Below are positions 15,717 to 24,691 of a stretch of DNA of 64,000 nt, piece after piece (the first letter of the stretch is position 1; every line of letters starts with the position of its first letter). The notes under the pieces were generated by a model. That model was not told where the DNA came from. It made no database searches and was given only the letters and a program-made list of their open reading frames with translations. The DNA is from JAJZRJ01 sp040757055 (lineage in GTDB: Bacteria > Desulfobacterota > Desulfobulbia > Desulfobulbales > Desulfurivibrionaceae): the NCBI GenBank assembly GCA_040757055.1, contig JBFLXY010000012.1, positions 1 through 64,000 on the forward strand, written 5' to 3'. The translations under genes and the position numbers were made by a program.

Positions 15717-17366
15717 TCATTCGGCTGTGGCGGTCTCCCGGTTCACCAGATACTGCTGGCCAATGGTGAGCAGGTTGTTGACCAGCCAGTACAGCACCAG
15801 GCCCGAGGCAAAATTCAGGAACATGAAGGTGAAGATCACCGGCATGAAGAGCATGATCTTGGCCTGGGTCGGATCGCCGGTGGTGGGCGTCATCTTCTGC
15901 TGCACGAACATGGAGCCGCCCATGAGCAGGGTCAGCACCGGGATGCCGTGCAGCCAGGGAATGTCGAAACCGATATAGAGACGGTCCGGGGCCGCGAGAT
16001 CGGTGATCCACAGCATGAACGGCGCGTGCCGCAGTTCGATGGACTGGAGCAGCACCTTGTAGAGGGCGAAAAAGACCGGAATCTGGAGCAGCATGGGCAG
16101 GCAGCCGCCCAGGGGATTCACCTTGTAGGTCTGGTAGAGCTTCATCATCTCCTGCTGCTGGAGGACCTTGTCGTCCTTGTATTTCTCGCGCAGCTTGGCC
16201 ATTTTCGGCTGGATCTTCTGCAGGGTCTTCATCGACTCCATGCCCTTCTGGGAAATGGGCCAGAAGATGAGCTTGATCAGCACGGTGACCAGGATGATGG
16301 CGATACCGTAGTTGCCGACGTATTTGTAAAGGAAATTCAGGAGGTAAAGAGTGGGCCGGGCGATGACGTCGAACCAGCCGAAATCCACCGCCCGCTCAAG
16401 GTCGTTGCCCAGGGTTTTCAGCAACTGCAGTTCCTTGGGCCCGAAATAGAGGGTGTACCGATATTCCTTGCTCGCCTGCGGAGCAATGGTGTCGGCGGCG
16501 CCGGCCAGCACGGTGGTGACCCTGCTCTCGTCGGCCGCCGAGAAGTGGGCGGTGGCCTGGCCCACCCCCTCCGGCACGATGGCGGTCATGAAATAGGTGT
16601 CTTCGTACGCGGTCCAGCGCACGCTGCCGGTCAGGCTGGTGCTGCCGCCGGCCTTTTTGATGTCGTCTACCTTCACTTCATGCAGCACCCCGCCGAGGTA
16701 GGCAGCCGGGCCCTGGAAAAGGAACTGGCTCTCCTCGCCGGTAAAGGGGCGATTGACCAGCGTGAGATACGGCGCCCCCTGAAGCGGCACGGCCGAGCGG
16801 TTGTGCACCGTGATGGCGAGGCCGATGCGGTAGTCGTTGCGGCTGAAGGTATAGCGCCGTTCGATTTCCAGCCCCGAGGGCAGCTTGCCGGTCAGGACCA
16901 GGGTCTTGGCCTCATCATCCGCCACGGTGACGCTGGACGCACTGGCGGCATAGAGCAGGTGGTCGGCCTGCGCCGGCTCAACCCCCCAGGAGAAAAAGAG
17001 GGGCAGCCCCTCGGCCGGCTCGACGCGGATCAGTTCCTTGGGCCCTGACTGATGGTCCAGCACCTCGCGATATTTTTTGAGCTGAAAGCTCTTGACCACG
17101 CCGTTGGCCTCGGCAATCACCGCCCTGTAAAGGTCGTTCTCCACCGGGATATCCCGGCCGGCCTGGAGCGGCAGCGGTTGCGTCCCGCCGAGGACCTGTT
17201 TGCCGGTCAGCACCGGCACCTCGCCTTTGGTTTGGCTCTTGTCCTCCGGCGCCGTCACCGTCACGGTTTCCGGCACCGGCTGCGGGGCAGGCACGAAAAA
17301 GTACTGGTAGATCATGAGAATCGCCACCGACAGGGCGATGGCAATCACGGCGCGTTGGTTTTCCAT
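15717..17366 (-). CDS. yidC: Membrane protein insertase YidC
   Basis: YidC inserts and folds inner-membrane proteins, alone or with SecYEG. The 549 residues show the Gram-negative layout. There is an N-terminal helix (QRAVIAIALSVAILMIYQYFF), a large periplasmic beta-domain of about 300 residues, and the conserved Oxa1 core with TVLIKLIFWPIS, KMAKLREKYKDD and NPLGGCLPMLLQIPVFFALY. PxTxxxxxAKIMLFMPVIF and a final helix follow. The core arginine that contacts substrate is expected in the GIAIILVTVLIK region (here Lys). Its start overlaps the end of yidD by 22 bases, so translation is probably coupled. Confidence 0.97.
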   Translation of the reverse strand: MENQRAVIAIALSVAILMIYQYFFVPAPQPVPETVTVTAPEDKSQTKGEVPVLTGKQVLGGTQPLPLQAGRDIPVENDLYRAVIAEANGVVKSFQLKKYREVLDHQSGPKELIRVEPAEGLPLFFSWGVEPAQADHLLYAASASSVTVADDEAKTLVLTGKLPSGLEIERRYTFSRNDYRIGLAITVHNRSAVPLQGAPYLTLVNRPFTGEESQFLFQGPAAYLGGVLHEVKVDDIKKAGGSTSLTGSVRWTAYEDTYFMTAIVPEGVGQATAHFSAADESRVTTVLAGAADTIAPQASKEYRYTLYFGPKELQLLKTLGNDLERAVDFGWFDVIARPTLYLLNFLYKYVGNYGIAIILVTVLIKLIFWPISQKGMESMKTLQKIQPKMAKLREKYKDDKVLQQQEMMKLYQTYKVNPLGGCLPMLLQIPVFFALYKVLLQSIELRHAPFMLWITDLAAPDRLYIGFDIPWLHGIPVLTLLMGGSMFVQQKMTPTTGDPTQAKIMLFMPVIFTFMFLNFASGLVLYWLVNNLLTIGQQYLVNRETATAE

Positions 17367-17638
17367 GGGGAACTTCCTTTGCGGTTCGGGGTAAGGACAT
17401 CATCGTGGATGCCGGGGCGGCCGGCCGGCGCCACCACCGGGTCGAATCCGCCCGGATGGAAGGGGTGGCAGCGCAGAATCCGGCGCAGGGCAAGCCAGGA
17501 GCCGCGCCAGGCGCCATGCAGCTCGATGGCCTCCAGGGCATAATGGGAGCAGGTCGGCACAAAACGGCAGGAGGGGGGAAACAACGGCGAAAGGGCAAGC
17601 TGGTACAGCCTGACAAGGGCGATCAACAGACGCTTCAC
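17345..17638 (-). CDS. yidD: Membrane protein insertion efficiency factor YidD
   Basis: YidD is a small peripheral membrane protein that helps YidC-dependent insertion. The 97-residue product begins (GTG) VKRLLIALVRLYQLALSP and contains CRFVPTCSHYALEAIELHG, GSWLALRRILRCHPFHPGGFDPV, the family's full conserved block with three cysteines. The GTG at 17638 has AGGGA seven bases upstream. An open frame continues upstream without family similarity, so it is excluded. The C-terminus extends about 20 residues past the usual end and overlaps yidC. Confidence 0.92.
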   Translation of the reverse strand: MKRLLIALVRLYQLALSPLFPPSCRFVPTCSHYALEAIELHGAWRGSWLALRRILRCHPFHPGGFDPVVAPAGRPGIHDDVLTPNRKGSSPWKTNAP

Positions 17639-17711
17639 GGCAGTTCCCTGTCGAACGGGGTCCCGATCCTGCGGGGTGCCGGTCCAGGCTGCCGGACCTT
17701 TCCGTGCTCTT

Positions 17712-18116
17712 TCATGCGGACCCTTTACGGTTGCGACGCGCCACGGCCGGCTGCGGCTCCATGAAGCCGAAGGCCTTGGCCGGCTGCCGGTCCAGCACCT
17801 GCCGGACCGCCGCGGCGACCGCGGCCGGCGAGTCGGGAACAAAGCCGTCCCGGACAGCGAAGACCAGATCAACCGGCGGATCGATCAGCTGCCGGTGCAA
17901 CCGAAAAAATTCTCGAATGATTCGTTTGATCCTGTTGCGCCGCACCGCCTGGCGCACGCCATGGATACTGATGCCGAGCCGCGCCTCATTGTGGCCGCTT
18001 TTCCGCCAGACGAGAGTGAAATGGTCGCCGCGCAACCGCCGGCCCCTGGCGTAGATCTCGCGGTACTCCCAGGGCTTGGCGATGCACACCGTTTTCGGTA
18101 GCGGCCTCTTCTCCAT
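17712..18116 (-). CDS. rnpA: Ribonuclease P protein component
   Basis: This is the basic subunit that helps RNase P RNA cleave tRNA 5' leaders. The 134-residue protein contains RLGISIHGVRQAVRRNRIKRIIREFFR, in which RRNRIKRIIRE is the diagnostic RNR motif. YREIYARGRRLRGDHFTLVW forms the opening strand region. The position directly after rpmH is universal. A Pro/Arg-rich tail of about 20 residues extends beyond the normal end. Confidence 0.95.
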   Translation of the reverse strand: MEKRPLPKTVCIAKPWEYREIYARGRRLRGDHFTLVWRKSGHNEARLGISIHGVRQAVRRNRIKRIIREFFRLHRQLIDPPVDLVFAVRDGFVPDSPAAVAAAVRQVLDRQPAKAFGFMEPQPAVARRNRKGSA

Positions 18117-18158
18117 GGCCTGGCCGGCAATGCGCCAAGCGCTCCGGCGCCTGAAAAA

Positions 18159-18296
18159 TCAGACCGCCAGACGCTTGCGCCCCTTGGCGCGGCGACGGCT
18201 CAAAACCGCCCGGCCATTCTTGGTGCTCATCCGGACGCGAAAACCATGGGTGCGATGCCGCTTCTCATTGCTCGGCTGATACGTTCTCTTGCTCAT
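18159..18296 (-). CDS. rpmH: 50S ribosomal protein L34
   Basis: Translation of the minus strand gives a 45-residue basic protein starting MSKRTYQPSNEKRHRTHGFR and ending GRKRLAV, which is unmistakably L34. GAGGTG lies about five bases before the ATG at 18296. It is the first gene of the operon with rnpA, yidD, yidC, jag and mnmE. dnaA, its usual upstream neighbour, is absent, and hemA lies there instead. Confidence 0.97.
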   Translation of the reverse strand: MSKRTYQPSNEKRHRTHGFRVRMSTKNGRAVLSRRRAKGRKRLAV

Positions 18297-18435
18297 GCTG
18301 CCACCTCGATTGCTTGCTCGTTTTGCCGCCCTTGCCGGGGCACCAGAATCACGCTTCCGGAACCGCCGGGCGGGTCAGGAATAAGGAAGACGGCAGATGC
18401 CGCACCACCCGGAGCGTCCATTCCGGAAACGGCGG

Positions 18436-18464
18436 ATAGTACCCGGAACCGCAGCGTCTGTCAA
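18436..18464 (-). promoter_or_regulatory. Strong sigma-70 promoter for the rpmH operon
   Basis: On the minus strand a perfect TTGACA (18464-18459) and TACTAT (18441-18436) have the optimal 17-base spacer. The predicted leader before rpmH is about 130 bases. Confidence 0.85.
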
Positions 18465-18485
18465 CCCAATCATGAAAACAGGACC

Positions 18486-19781
18486 TTACGGACCGGGATC
18501 GCTCCCCTCGGCATCGAGACCAAAGACCTTGCGGACCAAAACGAGTTGCGCCCGCTTTTCTTCAACCGGCGCCGCCGCCTTCATGAACATCATCGGGTCG
18601 TGGAGCATCTTGTTGATCACGGCGTTGGCCATGAGTTCGATGCCTTTGCGCTCCTTCTCCCCCAATTCCGCCAGGCTTCCGAGGGTCCTGGCCAGTTCCG
18701 CATCGCGGATCGCCTCGGCTTTCCTGCGCAGGGCCGTGATGGTGGGCGCCACCTCCATGGCCTCCAGCCACTGGAGGAACTTGATCGCCTCTTCGCCGAC
18801 GATGCGCTCCGCCTTGTCCGCCTCCTTCTGGCGCTCGGCCCGGTTCAGCTCCACCACCTGCCTGAGGTCGTCGATGTCGTAAAGATAGACGTTGTCGAGG
18901 TCGTTCAGTCCCGGGTCGAGGTCGCGGGGCACGGCGATGTCGATGAGGAAGAGCGGACGGTTGTGGCGCTGGCGCATCACCGGCCGCACCTCCTCCTTGC
19001 GCAGGATGAGGTCGGTGGCGCCGGTGGAGCTGATGAGAATGTCCACCTCGGCCAGTTGCGGCACCAGTTCGTCGAGCCCCACCGCGGTGCCGTGGAAGGT
19101 CTGGGCCAGCTTCACCGCCCGCTCCAGCGTCCGGTTGGCCACCACCACCTTGCCGATGCCCTGGGCCACCAGATGTTCGGCCGCCAGTTCCGCCATCTCG
19201 CCGGCCCCGACCAGGAGCACCTTCTTGTCCTTGAGGTCGCCGAAAATCTTCCTGGCGAGCTGCACCGCCGCATAGCTGATGGAAACGGCGCTGCCGCCGA
19301 TGTTGGTCTCGGTGCGGATCCGTTTGGCCACCGAAAAGGCCTTGGTGAGCAGCTTGTTCAGCACCGCGCCGGTGGCCTGTTGCTCGGTGGCGGCCCGGTA
19401 GGCCTCTTTGAGCTGCCCCAGGATCTGCGGCTCACCCACCACCATGGAGTCGAGACTGGCGGCCACCCGGAAGACATGGGTCACCGCCGCGCCGCCCTGA
19501 TGAAAGTAGCTGTACCGTTTCGACTCCTCGGGCGGGATGCCGCTGGCGCCGAAAAGGAACCGCCGCACCGTCTCCTCCGCCGCCGCTGCCCCCTCTTTCG
19601 CCACCAGCAGGACCTCGACCCGGTTGCAGGTGGAGAGCAGGCAGCACTCCTCGCAGCCGGGCAAACTCTTCAGTTCGGCCAACGGCAGAGTGCAGTCGCC
19701 GGAAAAAGCGAGCTTCTCCCGCACCTCCACCGGCGCGGTTTTGTGGTTCACCCCCAGGCAGAGGATCGTTTCAGCCAGCAT
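18486..19781 (-). CDS. hemA: Glutamyl-tRNA reductase
   Basis: This enzyme catalyses the first committed step of C5-pathway tetrapyrrole synthesis, reducing glutamyl-tRNA to glutamate-1-semialdehyde with NADPH. The 431-residue protein has the catalytic cysteine in LLSTCNRVE (about residue 52), then SLDSMVVGEPQILGQLKEAYR, the NADPH-binding LLVGAGEMAELAAEHL, and the C-terminal dimerisation helices. hemL, the next enzyme, lies at 29706-30995. It overlaps ccsA by 11 bases and belongs to the leftward siroheme-ccsA-hemA cluster, so heme supply and cytochrome c maturation are tied together. Confidence 0.97.
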   Translation of the reverse strand: MLAETILCLGVNHKTAPVEVREKLAFSGDCTLPLAELKSLPGCEECCLLSTCNRVEVLLVAKEGAAAAEETVRRFLFGASGIPPEESKRYSYFHQGGAAVTHVFRVAASLDSMVVGEPQILGQLKEAYRAATEQQATGAVLNKLLTKAFSVAKRIRTETNIGGSAVSISYAAVQLARKIFGDLKDKKVLLVGAGEMAELAAEHLVAQGIGKVVVANRTLERAVKLAQTFHGTAVGLDELVPQLAEVDILISSTGATDLILRKEEVRPVMRQRHNRPLFLIDIAVPRDLDPGLNDLDNVYLYDIDDLRQVVELNRAERQKEADKAERIVGEEAIKFLQWLEAMEVAPTITALRRKAEAIRDAELARTLGSLAELGEKERKGIELMANAVINKMLHDPMMFMKAAAPVEEKRAQLVLVRKVFGLDAEGSDPGP

Positions 19782-20586
19782 AGGAATGGGCTCCGCCCAG
19801 CAGAAAATTCACCCCCCAGAGGGTAAAGAGCACCGCGGAAAAGCCGACAATGGCCATGATTGCGGCCCGTCGCCGGCGCCAGCCCACGGTCAGCCGCTGG
19901 TGGATGATGGCGGCATAGATGAACCAGGTGATCAGCGACCAGGTCTCCTTGGGGTCCCACTGCCAATAGGCGCCCCACGCCTGCTTGGCCCAGATCGAGC
20001 CGGTGACGATGCCCAGGGTCAGGAGCGGAAAGCCGATGGCCAGGCAGTGCTGGTTGAGGTTGTCGAGCGCCTCCAGCGACGGCAGCCGGCTGTAAAAGAG
20101 GCCGAAATGCTTTTTCTTGATCTGCCGCTCCTGCAGGAGGTACATGATGCCGCCGCAGAAGGCCAGGGCCATGAAGCCGTTGGCCAGCAGGGCGATGCTG
20201 GCATGAACCGGCAGCCAGTAGCTTTGCAGGGCCGGCGGCAATTCGACGATGTGCTGGGAGGAGAGGGCGGCGATTCCCATGAGCAGGGTAATGAGCGGGG
20301 TGACAAAGACCCCGAAGTTCTTCACCTGATAGCGCCAGCGGAAGGAGAGAAAGCCCCAGGTGAGCGACCAGGCGAAGAAGGAGACCGCCTCATGGTTGCT
20401 GGCGATGGGAGTGTGGCCGGAGGCGAGATAGCGGGCCACAATGTAGCCGGTATGGAGCACGCCGGCGGCAAGGAGCAGGCCGCGGGCGCCACTGCGGACC
20501 CGCTTGTTCTGGCTGAAGAAATAGACCAGATAGGTGATGGTCGCCAGCAGATAGGCCAGCAGCGTCAACTGGAACAGCTCCCTCAT
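19771..20586 (-). CDS. ccsA: Cytochrome c biogenesis protein CcsA (HemX-like)
   Basis: This integral membrane protein of system II cytochrome c maturation delivers heme across the membrane. The 271 residues contain about eight hydrophobic segments. The tryptophan-rich WWD-like signature is WGAYWQWDPKETWSLITW, with histidines in VLHTG, PIASNHEAVSFF and LPVHASIALL as candidate heme ligands. It lies between the siroheme gene and hemA, a usual order in Desulfobacterota and Geobacter relatives. The Ccs partner (ResB) is not in the window. A HemX-type role in stabilising HemA is the alternative for this neighbourhood. Confidence 0.9.
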   Translation of the reverse strand: MRELFQLTLLAYLLATITYLVYFFSQNKRVRSGARGLLLAAGVLHTGYIVARYLASGHTPIASNHEAVSFFAWSLTWGFLSFRWRYQVKNFGVFVTPLITLLMGIAALSSQHIVELPPALQSYWLPVHASIALLANGFMALAFCGGIMYLLQERQIKKKHFGLFYSRLPSLEALDNLNQHCLAIGFPLLTLGIVTGSIWAKQAWGAYWQWDPKETWSLITWFIYAAIIHQRLTVGWRRRRAAIMAIVGFSAVLFTLWGVNFLLGGAHSYAG

Positions 20587-20590
20587 CGCC

Positions 20591-21283
20591 TCACACCCCC
20601 TTCAAGAATCCTTCCGCCTTGGCCCGCATGGCATCGACCACGCGACCGGCCGCGTCGTCGGCCAGCAGCAAGGCAACGTGATCGCGCAGTCGTTCCCATT
20701 CCCCGGCCCGGAGCCAGGCTGCCAGATCCGCCTCCACCAAGCGCTGGAACAGTTCCTTGTTCTGCTGGTGGGACATGCCGCGCCCGAGCACCACCTGCCG
20801 CAATTCGCCCAGGAGGTCGACCAGCACCGCATATTCAGGCCCGAACTGCCGGTCGAATCCCTCCCGCAGCCTGCGGGCCATGGCCGGGCTCTTGCCCGCG
20901 GTGGAGACCGCAATGGTCAGGTCCCCCTGGCGGGTGGTGGCCGGCAGAATGAAATTGCACCACTTGGGCACGTCCGCCACGTTGAGCAGGATGTTGTCCT
21001 GCTCCGCCTCGGCATGCACCGCCTCCTGCACCTCCGGATCGTCGGTGGCGGCGATGACCAGGAAGGCGCCGGCCAGGTCGCCGGCCTGATAGGGACGGGC
21101 CAGCCAGTTGATCGTGCCCCGGTCGGCGAGGCAGCGCAGCGGTTCGGTCAGATCCGGGCTGACCACGGTGACCGCGGCGCCGCAGTCGAGGAGGCTTGCC
21201 ACCTTGCGCTCCGCCACCCGGCCGCCGCCGATCACGACGCAATGGCGGTCGGCGATATCGAGACAGATCGGAAAAAAGGACAT
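20591..21283 (-). CDS. Precorrin-2 dehydrogenase / sirohydrochlorin ferrochelatase-type protein
   Basis: This family makes siroheme precursors and corresponds to the N-terminal half of CysG (also Met8 and SirC). The 230-residue protein opens FPICLDIADRHCVVIGGGRVAERKVASLLD, an NAD-binding Rossmann motif. It then has IAATDDPEVQEAVHAEAE, LLNVADVPKWCNFILPA and GDLTIAVSTAGKSPAMARRLRE, all diagnostic. The catalytic aspartate is in NVAD. The start at 21283 lies one base from the upstream stop (TGATATG arrangement). There is no methyltransferase domain, so a separate uroporphyrinogen methyltransferase is required. Confidence 0.94.
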   Translation of the reverse strand: MSFFPICLDIADRHCVVIGGGRVAERKVASLLDCGAAVTVVSPDLTEPLRCLADRGTINWLARPYQAGDLAGAFLVIAATDDPEVQEAVHAEAEQDNILLNVADVPKWCNFILPATTRQGDLTIAVSTAGKSPAMARRLREGFDRQFGPEYAVLVDLLGELRQVVLGRGMSHQQNKELFQRLVEADLAAWLRAGEWERLRDHVALLLADDAAGRVVDAMRAKAEGFLKGV

Positions 21284-21284
21284 A

Positions 21285-21920
21285 TCAGCGCTTGGGCAGC
21301 AGCTCCACCCGGACCTTGCCGGCCAGCAGCCTGGCAAAGCGGGCGGCATCGTCGTCGGTGCCGACCACGCCGGCGCCGTAATGCATGGGGATCGCCACCT
21401 GGGGCCGGATGGCGAGCGCGGCCTGGGCCGCCTCCTCGGCGGTCATCACGTAGGTGCCGGAGACCGGCAGCAGGGCAATGTCTGCCCTGATCTGCCCCAT
21501 CTCCGGGATCAGGTCGGTGTCGCCGGCGTGGTAGAGGCGCACGCCGGCCACGGTCACCACGAAGCCGAGCCAGCGGTTGCCCTGGGGATGGAATTTCTTG
21601 TTGGTATTGTAGGAGGCCACCGCCTCAATCGTGACCTCGCCGACGGTGACCAGCTCGCCGGGCTTGAGGGATCGCACCTGGCCGGTGAGCTTCTTCGCGG
21701 CCTGGGGCTCGGTGAGGATCACGGTCTGCGGTCCCTGGATCCTGGCCACGTCCTCGGGCGAACAGTGATCGTAATGCTCGTGGGAGATGCAGATGATGTC
21801 CGCCTTCGGCGGATGGCCGACGAGCTGGAACGGATCGAAATATATCGTCTTGCCGGCGCCGACGAGGCGAAAGGCATCGTGGCCTAGCCAGGTGAGTCCC
21901 TTGAGGATGTCGTCAACCAT
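21285..21920 (-). CDS. Metallo-beta-lactamase-fold metal-dependent hydrolase
   Basis: This is a cytosolic MBL-fold enzyme of the UPF0173/UlaG-like group. The zinc-binding motif is ISHEHYDHCSPED (HxHxDH), followed by YHAGDTDLIPEM and a late PMHYG histidine. The length is 211 residues. The start at 21920 follows GGAGGGAAG; the open frame continues upstream without similarity. It is the first gene of the leftward cluster leading to siroheme, ccsA and hemA, but its substrate is unknown and a tetrapyrrole role is not implied by the fold. Confidence 0.88.
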   Translation of the reverse strand: MVDDILKGLTWLGHDAFRLVGAGKTIYFDPFQLVGHPPKADIICISHEHYDHCSPEDVARIQGPQTVILTEPQAAKKLTGQVRSLKPGELVTVGEVTIEAVASYNTNKKFHPQGNRWLGFVVTVAGVRLYHAGDTDLIPEMGQIRADIALLPVSGTYVMTAEEAAQAALAIRPQVAIPMHYGAGVVGTDDDAARFARLLAGKVRVELLPKR

Positions 21921-22045
21921 CTTCCCTCCTTTCCCCCGTCGGCGAGGCGGCAACAACAGCAGCCAGGCATACCCGGAGACCACGGCCGCGGCACTCTGGT
22001 TCCCCTTTTTCCGTGCCGCCGGCTTCCTGTTTGCTTATAATCAAT

Positions 22046-22074
22046 TTGACACATCCTGCAAACTGTTCTACTCA
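22046..22074 (+). promoter_or_regulatory. Promoter for the yjbQ-like gene
   Basis: A perfect TTGACA (22046-22051) and TACTCA (22069-22074) have a 17-base spacer in the divergent gap. The -10 is weak. Confidence 0.45.
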
Positions 22075-22147
22075 ATAATTTTGGCTGGCGCGCAGCCCGC
22101 GTGGGGCAGCAGGGCCGGGAGACGACCACCAACCCGAGGAAACCACC

Positions 22148-22549
22148 ATGGCCGGCGGCACCATCACCGTTCCCACCAGCCGACAGATGGAGCTCATCGA
22201 CATCACGGCGGAGATCAGCAAGGCCCTGCGGGCCTCCGGGATCAGCGACGGACTCTGCCTGGTCTACAACCCGCACACCACCGCCGGGCTGACCATCAAC
22301 GAGGGCGCCGACCCGGACGTGCAGCGCGACATCATCGCCGCCCTGCGGCAGATGGTGCCGCTCGACTTTCCCTACCGCCACGCCGAGGGCAACTCGCCGG
22401 CCCACGTGATGACCACGCTGACCGGCAGTTCGGTCACCGTCTTTGTCGAGGGCGGCAGCCTCAGGCTCGGCACCTGGCAGAAGATCTTCTTCTGCGAGTT
22501 CGACGGCCCCCGCACCCGCAGGATCCACTGGCGGGTGGCGGCAGGCTGA
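22148..22549 (+). CDS. YjbQ family protein (secondary thiamine-phosphate synthase type)
   Basis: UPF0047/YjbQ proteins are small trimeric enzymes, some of which show weak thiamine-phosphate synthase activity. The 133-residue protein has GLCLVYNPHTTAGLTINEGADPDV, HAEGNSPAHV and TWQKIFFCEFDGPRTRR, with the histidines that form the family's metal/active site. The start follows AGGAAACCACC. It heads a rightward run with a small unknown gene and a UbiD-family gene. Physiological role is unsettled in the whole family. Confidence 0.92.
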   Translation: MAGGTITVPTSRQMELIDITAEISKALRASGISDGLCLVYNPHTTAGLTINEGADPDVQRDIIAALRQMVPLDFPYRHAEGNSPAHVMTTLTGSSVTVFVEGGSLRLGTWQKIFFCEFDGPRTRRIHWRVAAG

Positions 22550-22574
22550 ACCAATCTCCGCCAAGGACTTCTCC

Positions 22575-22805
22575 ATGCCCGACCATGATACGCCACCGCT
22601 CTGTTTTGGCCTTGACCGACCGACCGACGAGGCGTCGCTCGTGGCCTTCATCAACCGCTTTGCCCAGCCCGCCCTGCTCGATACCCTGATCCCGCGCATG
22701 GCCGACGGGGAGATCATTGCCACCCTCGATTTTCTCACCCATCTGATGCGCAACCACCTGAATGACACGGAATACCATCGCCTCTTCCTGGCCGAGACGC
22801 CATAA
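22575..22805 (+). CDS. Small conserved-looking protein of unknown function
   Basis: The 76-residue protein is acidic, with no signal or membrane segment. It contains PALLDTLIPRMADGEIIATLDFLTHLMRNHLNDTEYHRLFL, predicted as helices. AAGGA lies eight bases before the ATG. It sits 25 bases after the yjbQ-like gene and 24 bases before the UbiD-family gene, so it is very likely co-transcribed. No family is recognised. Confidence 0.65.
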   Translation: MPDHDTPPLCFGLDRPTDEASLVAFINRFAQPALLDTLIPRMADGEIIATLDFLTHLMRNHLNDTEYHRLFLAETP

Positions 22806-22829
22806 ACCCACACCTGCAAAGCCACCTCC

Positions 22830-24605
22830 ATGATCCAGCCCAGCACCGACCTGCGGGAATACCTCGCACTCCTCGCAAATCAAAACGAACTGCTCACCGT
22901 GAACGAACCGGTGGACCCGCACCTCGAGATCGCCGAGATCCACCGCCGGGTCATCGCCAGGGGCGGGCCGGCGCTCCTCTTCACCAAGGTCAGGGGCAGC
23001 CGCTTTCCGGTGGTCACCAACCTCTTCGGCACCAGCCGGCGCATGGAACTCGCCTTTGGCCGCCGGCCCCAGCAGTTTGTGGCCGACCTGGTGCGGACGA
23101 TGGAGACCATCATGCCGCCCAGCTTCGAAAAACTCTGGGCATTGCGGCCGCTCGTCGGCCAGATGGCCAGAATCGGACTCAAGAAGGTACGGCGCGCGCC
23201 GATCCTCGAAGCCTGCCAAAAACCGCCGCGCCTCACCGAGCTGCCGCTCCTCACCTCGTGGGCGACCGACGCCGGCCCCTTCGTCACCCTGCCGCTGGTT
23301 TACACCGAGCATCCCGGCGGCCGCGGCCACAACCTCGGCATGTACCGCATCCAGCGCCATGACGACGCCACCACCGGCATCCACTGGCAGATCCACAAGG
23401 GCGGCGGCTACCACTACCACGAGGCGGAAAAACGGAACGAATCCCTGCCGCTCACCCTTTACATCGGCGGGCCGCCGGCCCTGATGATGGCCGCCATCGC
23501 GCCGTTGCCCGAGAACATCCCGGAACTGATGCTCGCCTCGCTCATCCTGGGCAAAAAACTGCCCATGGTGGAAGACCCCCTGGGCGGCCACCGGCTGGTG
23601 GCCACCGCCGAGTTCGCGGCCAAGGGCGCCGTGCCGCCCCACCTGCGCCGCCCCGAAGGCCCATTTGGCGACCACTACGGCTACAACTCGCTGACCCATG
23701 ACTACCCGGTCTTCCGGATCGACCGCATCTACCACCGCAAGGACGCCATCTACCCGGCCACCGTGGTGGGCCGCCCCCGGCAGGAGGACTTCTACATCGG
23801 CGACTTTCTGCAGGACCTGCTCTCGCCGCTTTTTCCGCTGGTGATGAACGGGGTGCGGCAACTGAAGACCTTTGGCGAGACAGGCTTCCACTGCCTGGCG
23901 GCGGCCAAAGTCGCGGATCGCTACCCCCGCGAGGCCTTTGCCTCGGGGCTGCGCATCCTGGGCGAGGGCCAGCTCTCGCTCACCAAATTCCTCATCGTCA
24001 CCGATGGCGACCTGGACGTGGCAGACTTCAGAAAACTCTGGGTTCATGTCCTGGAGCGGGTCAACTGGGCAAGCGATCTCTTTGTCTTCGCCAACGTCTC
24101 CCAGGATACCCTGGACTACACCGGCCCTTCTGTGAACTCCGGCTCCAAGGCCATGCTCATGGGGTTGGGCAAGGAGGCGAAACGGGTGCTGCCGGAGAGC
24201 TTCCACGGCGACCTGCCCCAGGGCGCCACCAGGGCGGTGGCCTATCTGCCCGGCACCCTGGTGGTGCAGGGCAACTCCTATGCCGACGACAGGGACCTGC
24301 CCAAGCGCCTCGCCGCCTCCGAAGCGTTCAGTGACTGGCCGGTGGTGGTGCTGGTGGACGACGCCGCAGCAGCGGCCGTGAGTCTTCAGGAGTTCCTCTG
24401 GACCTTCTTCACCCGCTTCGAGCCGGCCGCCGACATCCACGCTCGGGCCAGTGCGGTCAGCCGCTTCCATGTCGGCCTCACCCCGCCGGTGGTCTTCGAC
24501 TGCCGGATGAAACCCTGGTATCCGCAAGTGCTGGAGGTGGACCCGGCGACCAAAACCTTGGTGGACGGCAAGATGACGCGGCTGCTCCCGCCGGAATGGC
24601 GTTAA
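22830..24605 (+). CDS. UbiD-family prenylated-FMN decarboxylase
   Basis: UbiD enzymes decarboxylate or carboxylate unsaturated or aromatic acids, using prenyl-FMN made by UbiX. The catalytic Glu-Arg pair region is RRPEGPFGDHYGYNS, and LLFTKVRGSRFPVVTNLFGT near residue 50 is the usual N-terminal motif. Further family blocks are GMYRIQRHDDATTGIHWQIHK and FYIGDFLQDLLSP. At 591 residues it is longer than E. coli UbiD (about 490) and closer to the menaquinone-decarboxylase subgroup. A quinone-biosynthesis role is therefore plausible but inferred. No ubiX is visible in the window. Confidence 0.9.
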   Translation: MIQPSTDLREYLALLANQNELLTVNEPVDPHLEIAEIHRRVIARGGPALLFTKVRGSRFPVVTNLFGTSRRMELAFGRRPQQFVADLVRTMETIMPPSFEKLWALRPLVGQMARIGLKKVRRAPILEACQKPPRLTELPLLTSWATDAGPFVTLPLVYTEHPGGRGHNLGMYRIQRHDDATTGIHWQIHKGGGYHYHEAEKRNESLPLTLYIGGPPALMMAAIAPLPENIPELMLASLILGKKLPMVEDPLGGHRLVATAEFAAKGAVPPHLRRPEGPFGDHYGYNSLTHDYPVFRIDRIYHRKDAIYPATVVGRPRQEDFYIGDFLQDLLSPLFPLVMNGVRQLKTFGETGFHCLAAAKVADRYPREAFASGLRILGEGQLSLTKFLIVTDGDLDVADFRKLWVHVLERVNWASDLFVFANVSQDTLDYTGPSVNSGSKAMLMGLGKEAKRVLPESFHGDLPQGATRAVAYLPGTLVVQGNSYADDRDLPKRLAASEAFSDWPVVVLVDDAAAAAVSLQEFLWTFFTRFEPAADIHARASAVSRFHVGLTPPVVFDCRMKPWYPQVLEVDPATKTLVDGKMTRLLPPEWR

Positions 24606-24691
24606 AAAGAGGCCGGAAGGAACGGTTAATGTTTGACGCCGGTTGCGCCGATACGTTAGATTGAGAACGAAACAACCCAGCGAGGTACAGC

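Noticed and set aside
11738..15769. Open frame of about 1343 codons on the plus strand across mnmE and jag
   Set aside because: It runs antisense to certain genes, has no domain or ribosome-binding site, and long antisense frames are expected at this GC content.
18297..18485. Possible dnaA or origin upstream of rpmH
   Set aside because: Only the rpmH promoter is present; no DnaA boxes of good quality and no dnaA.
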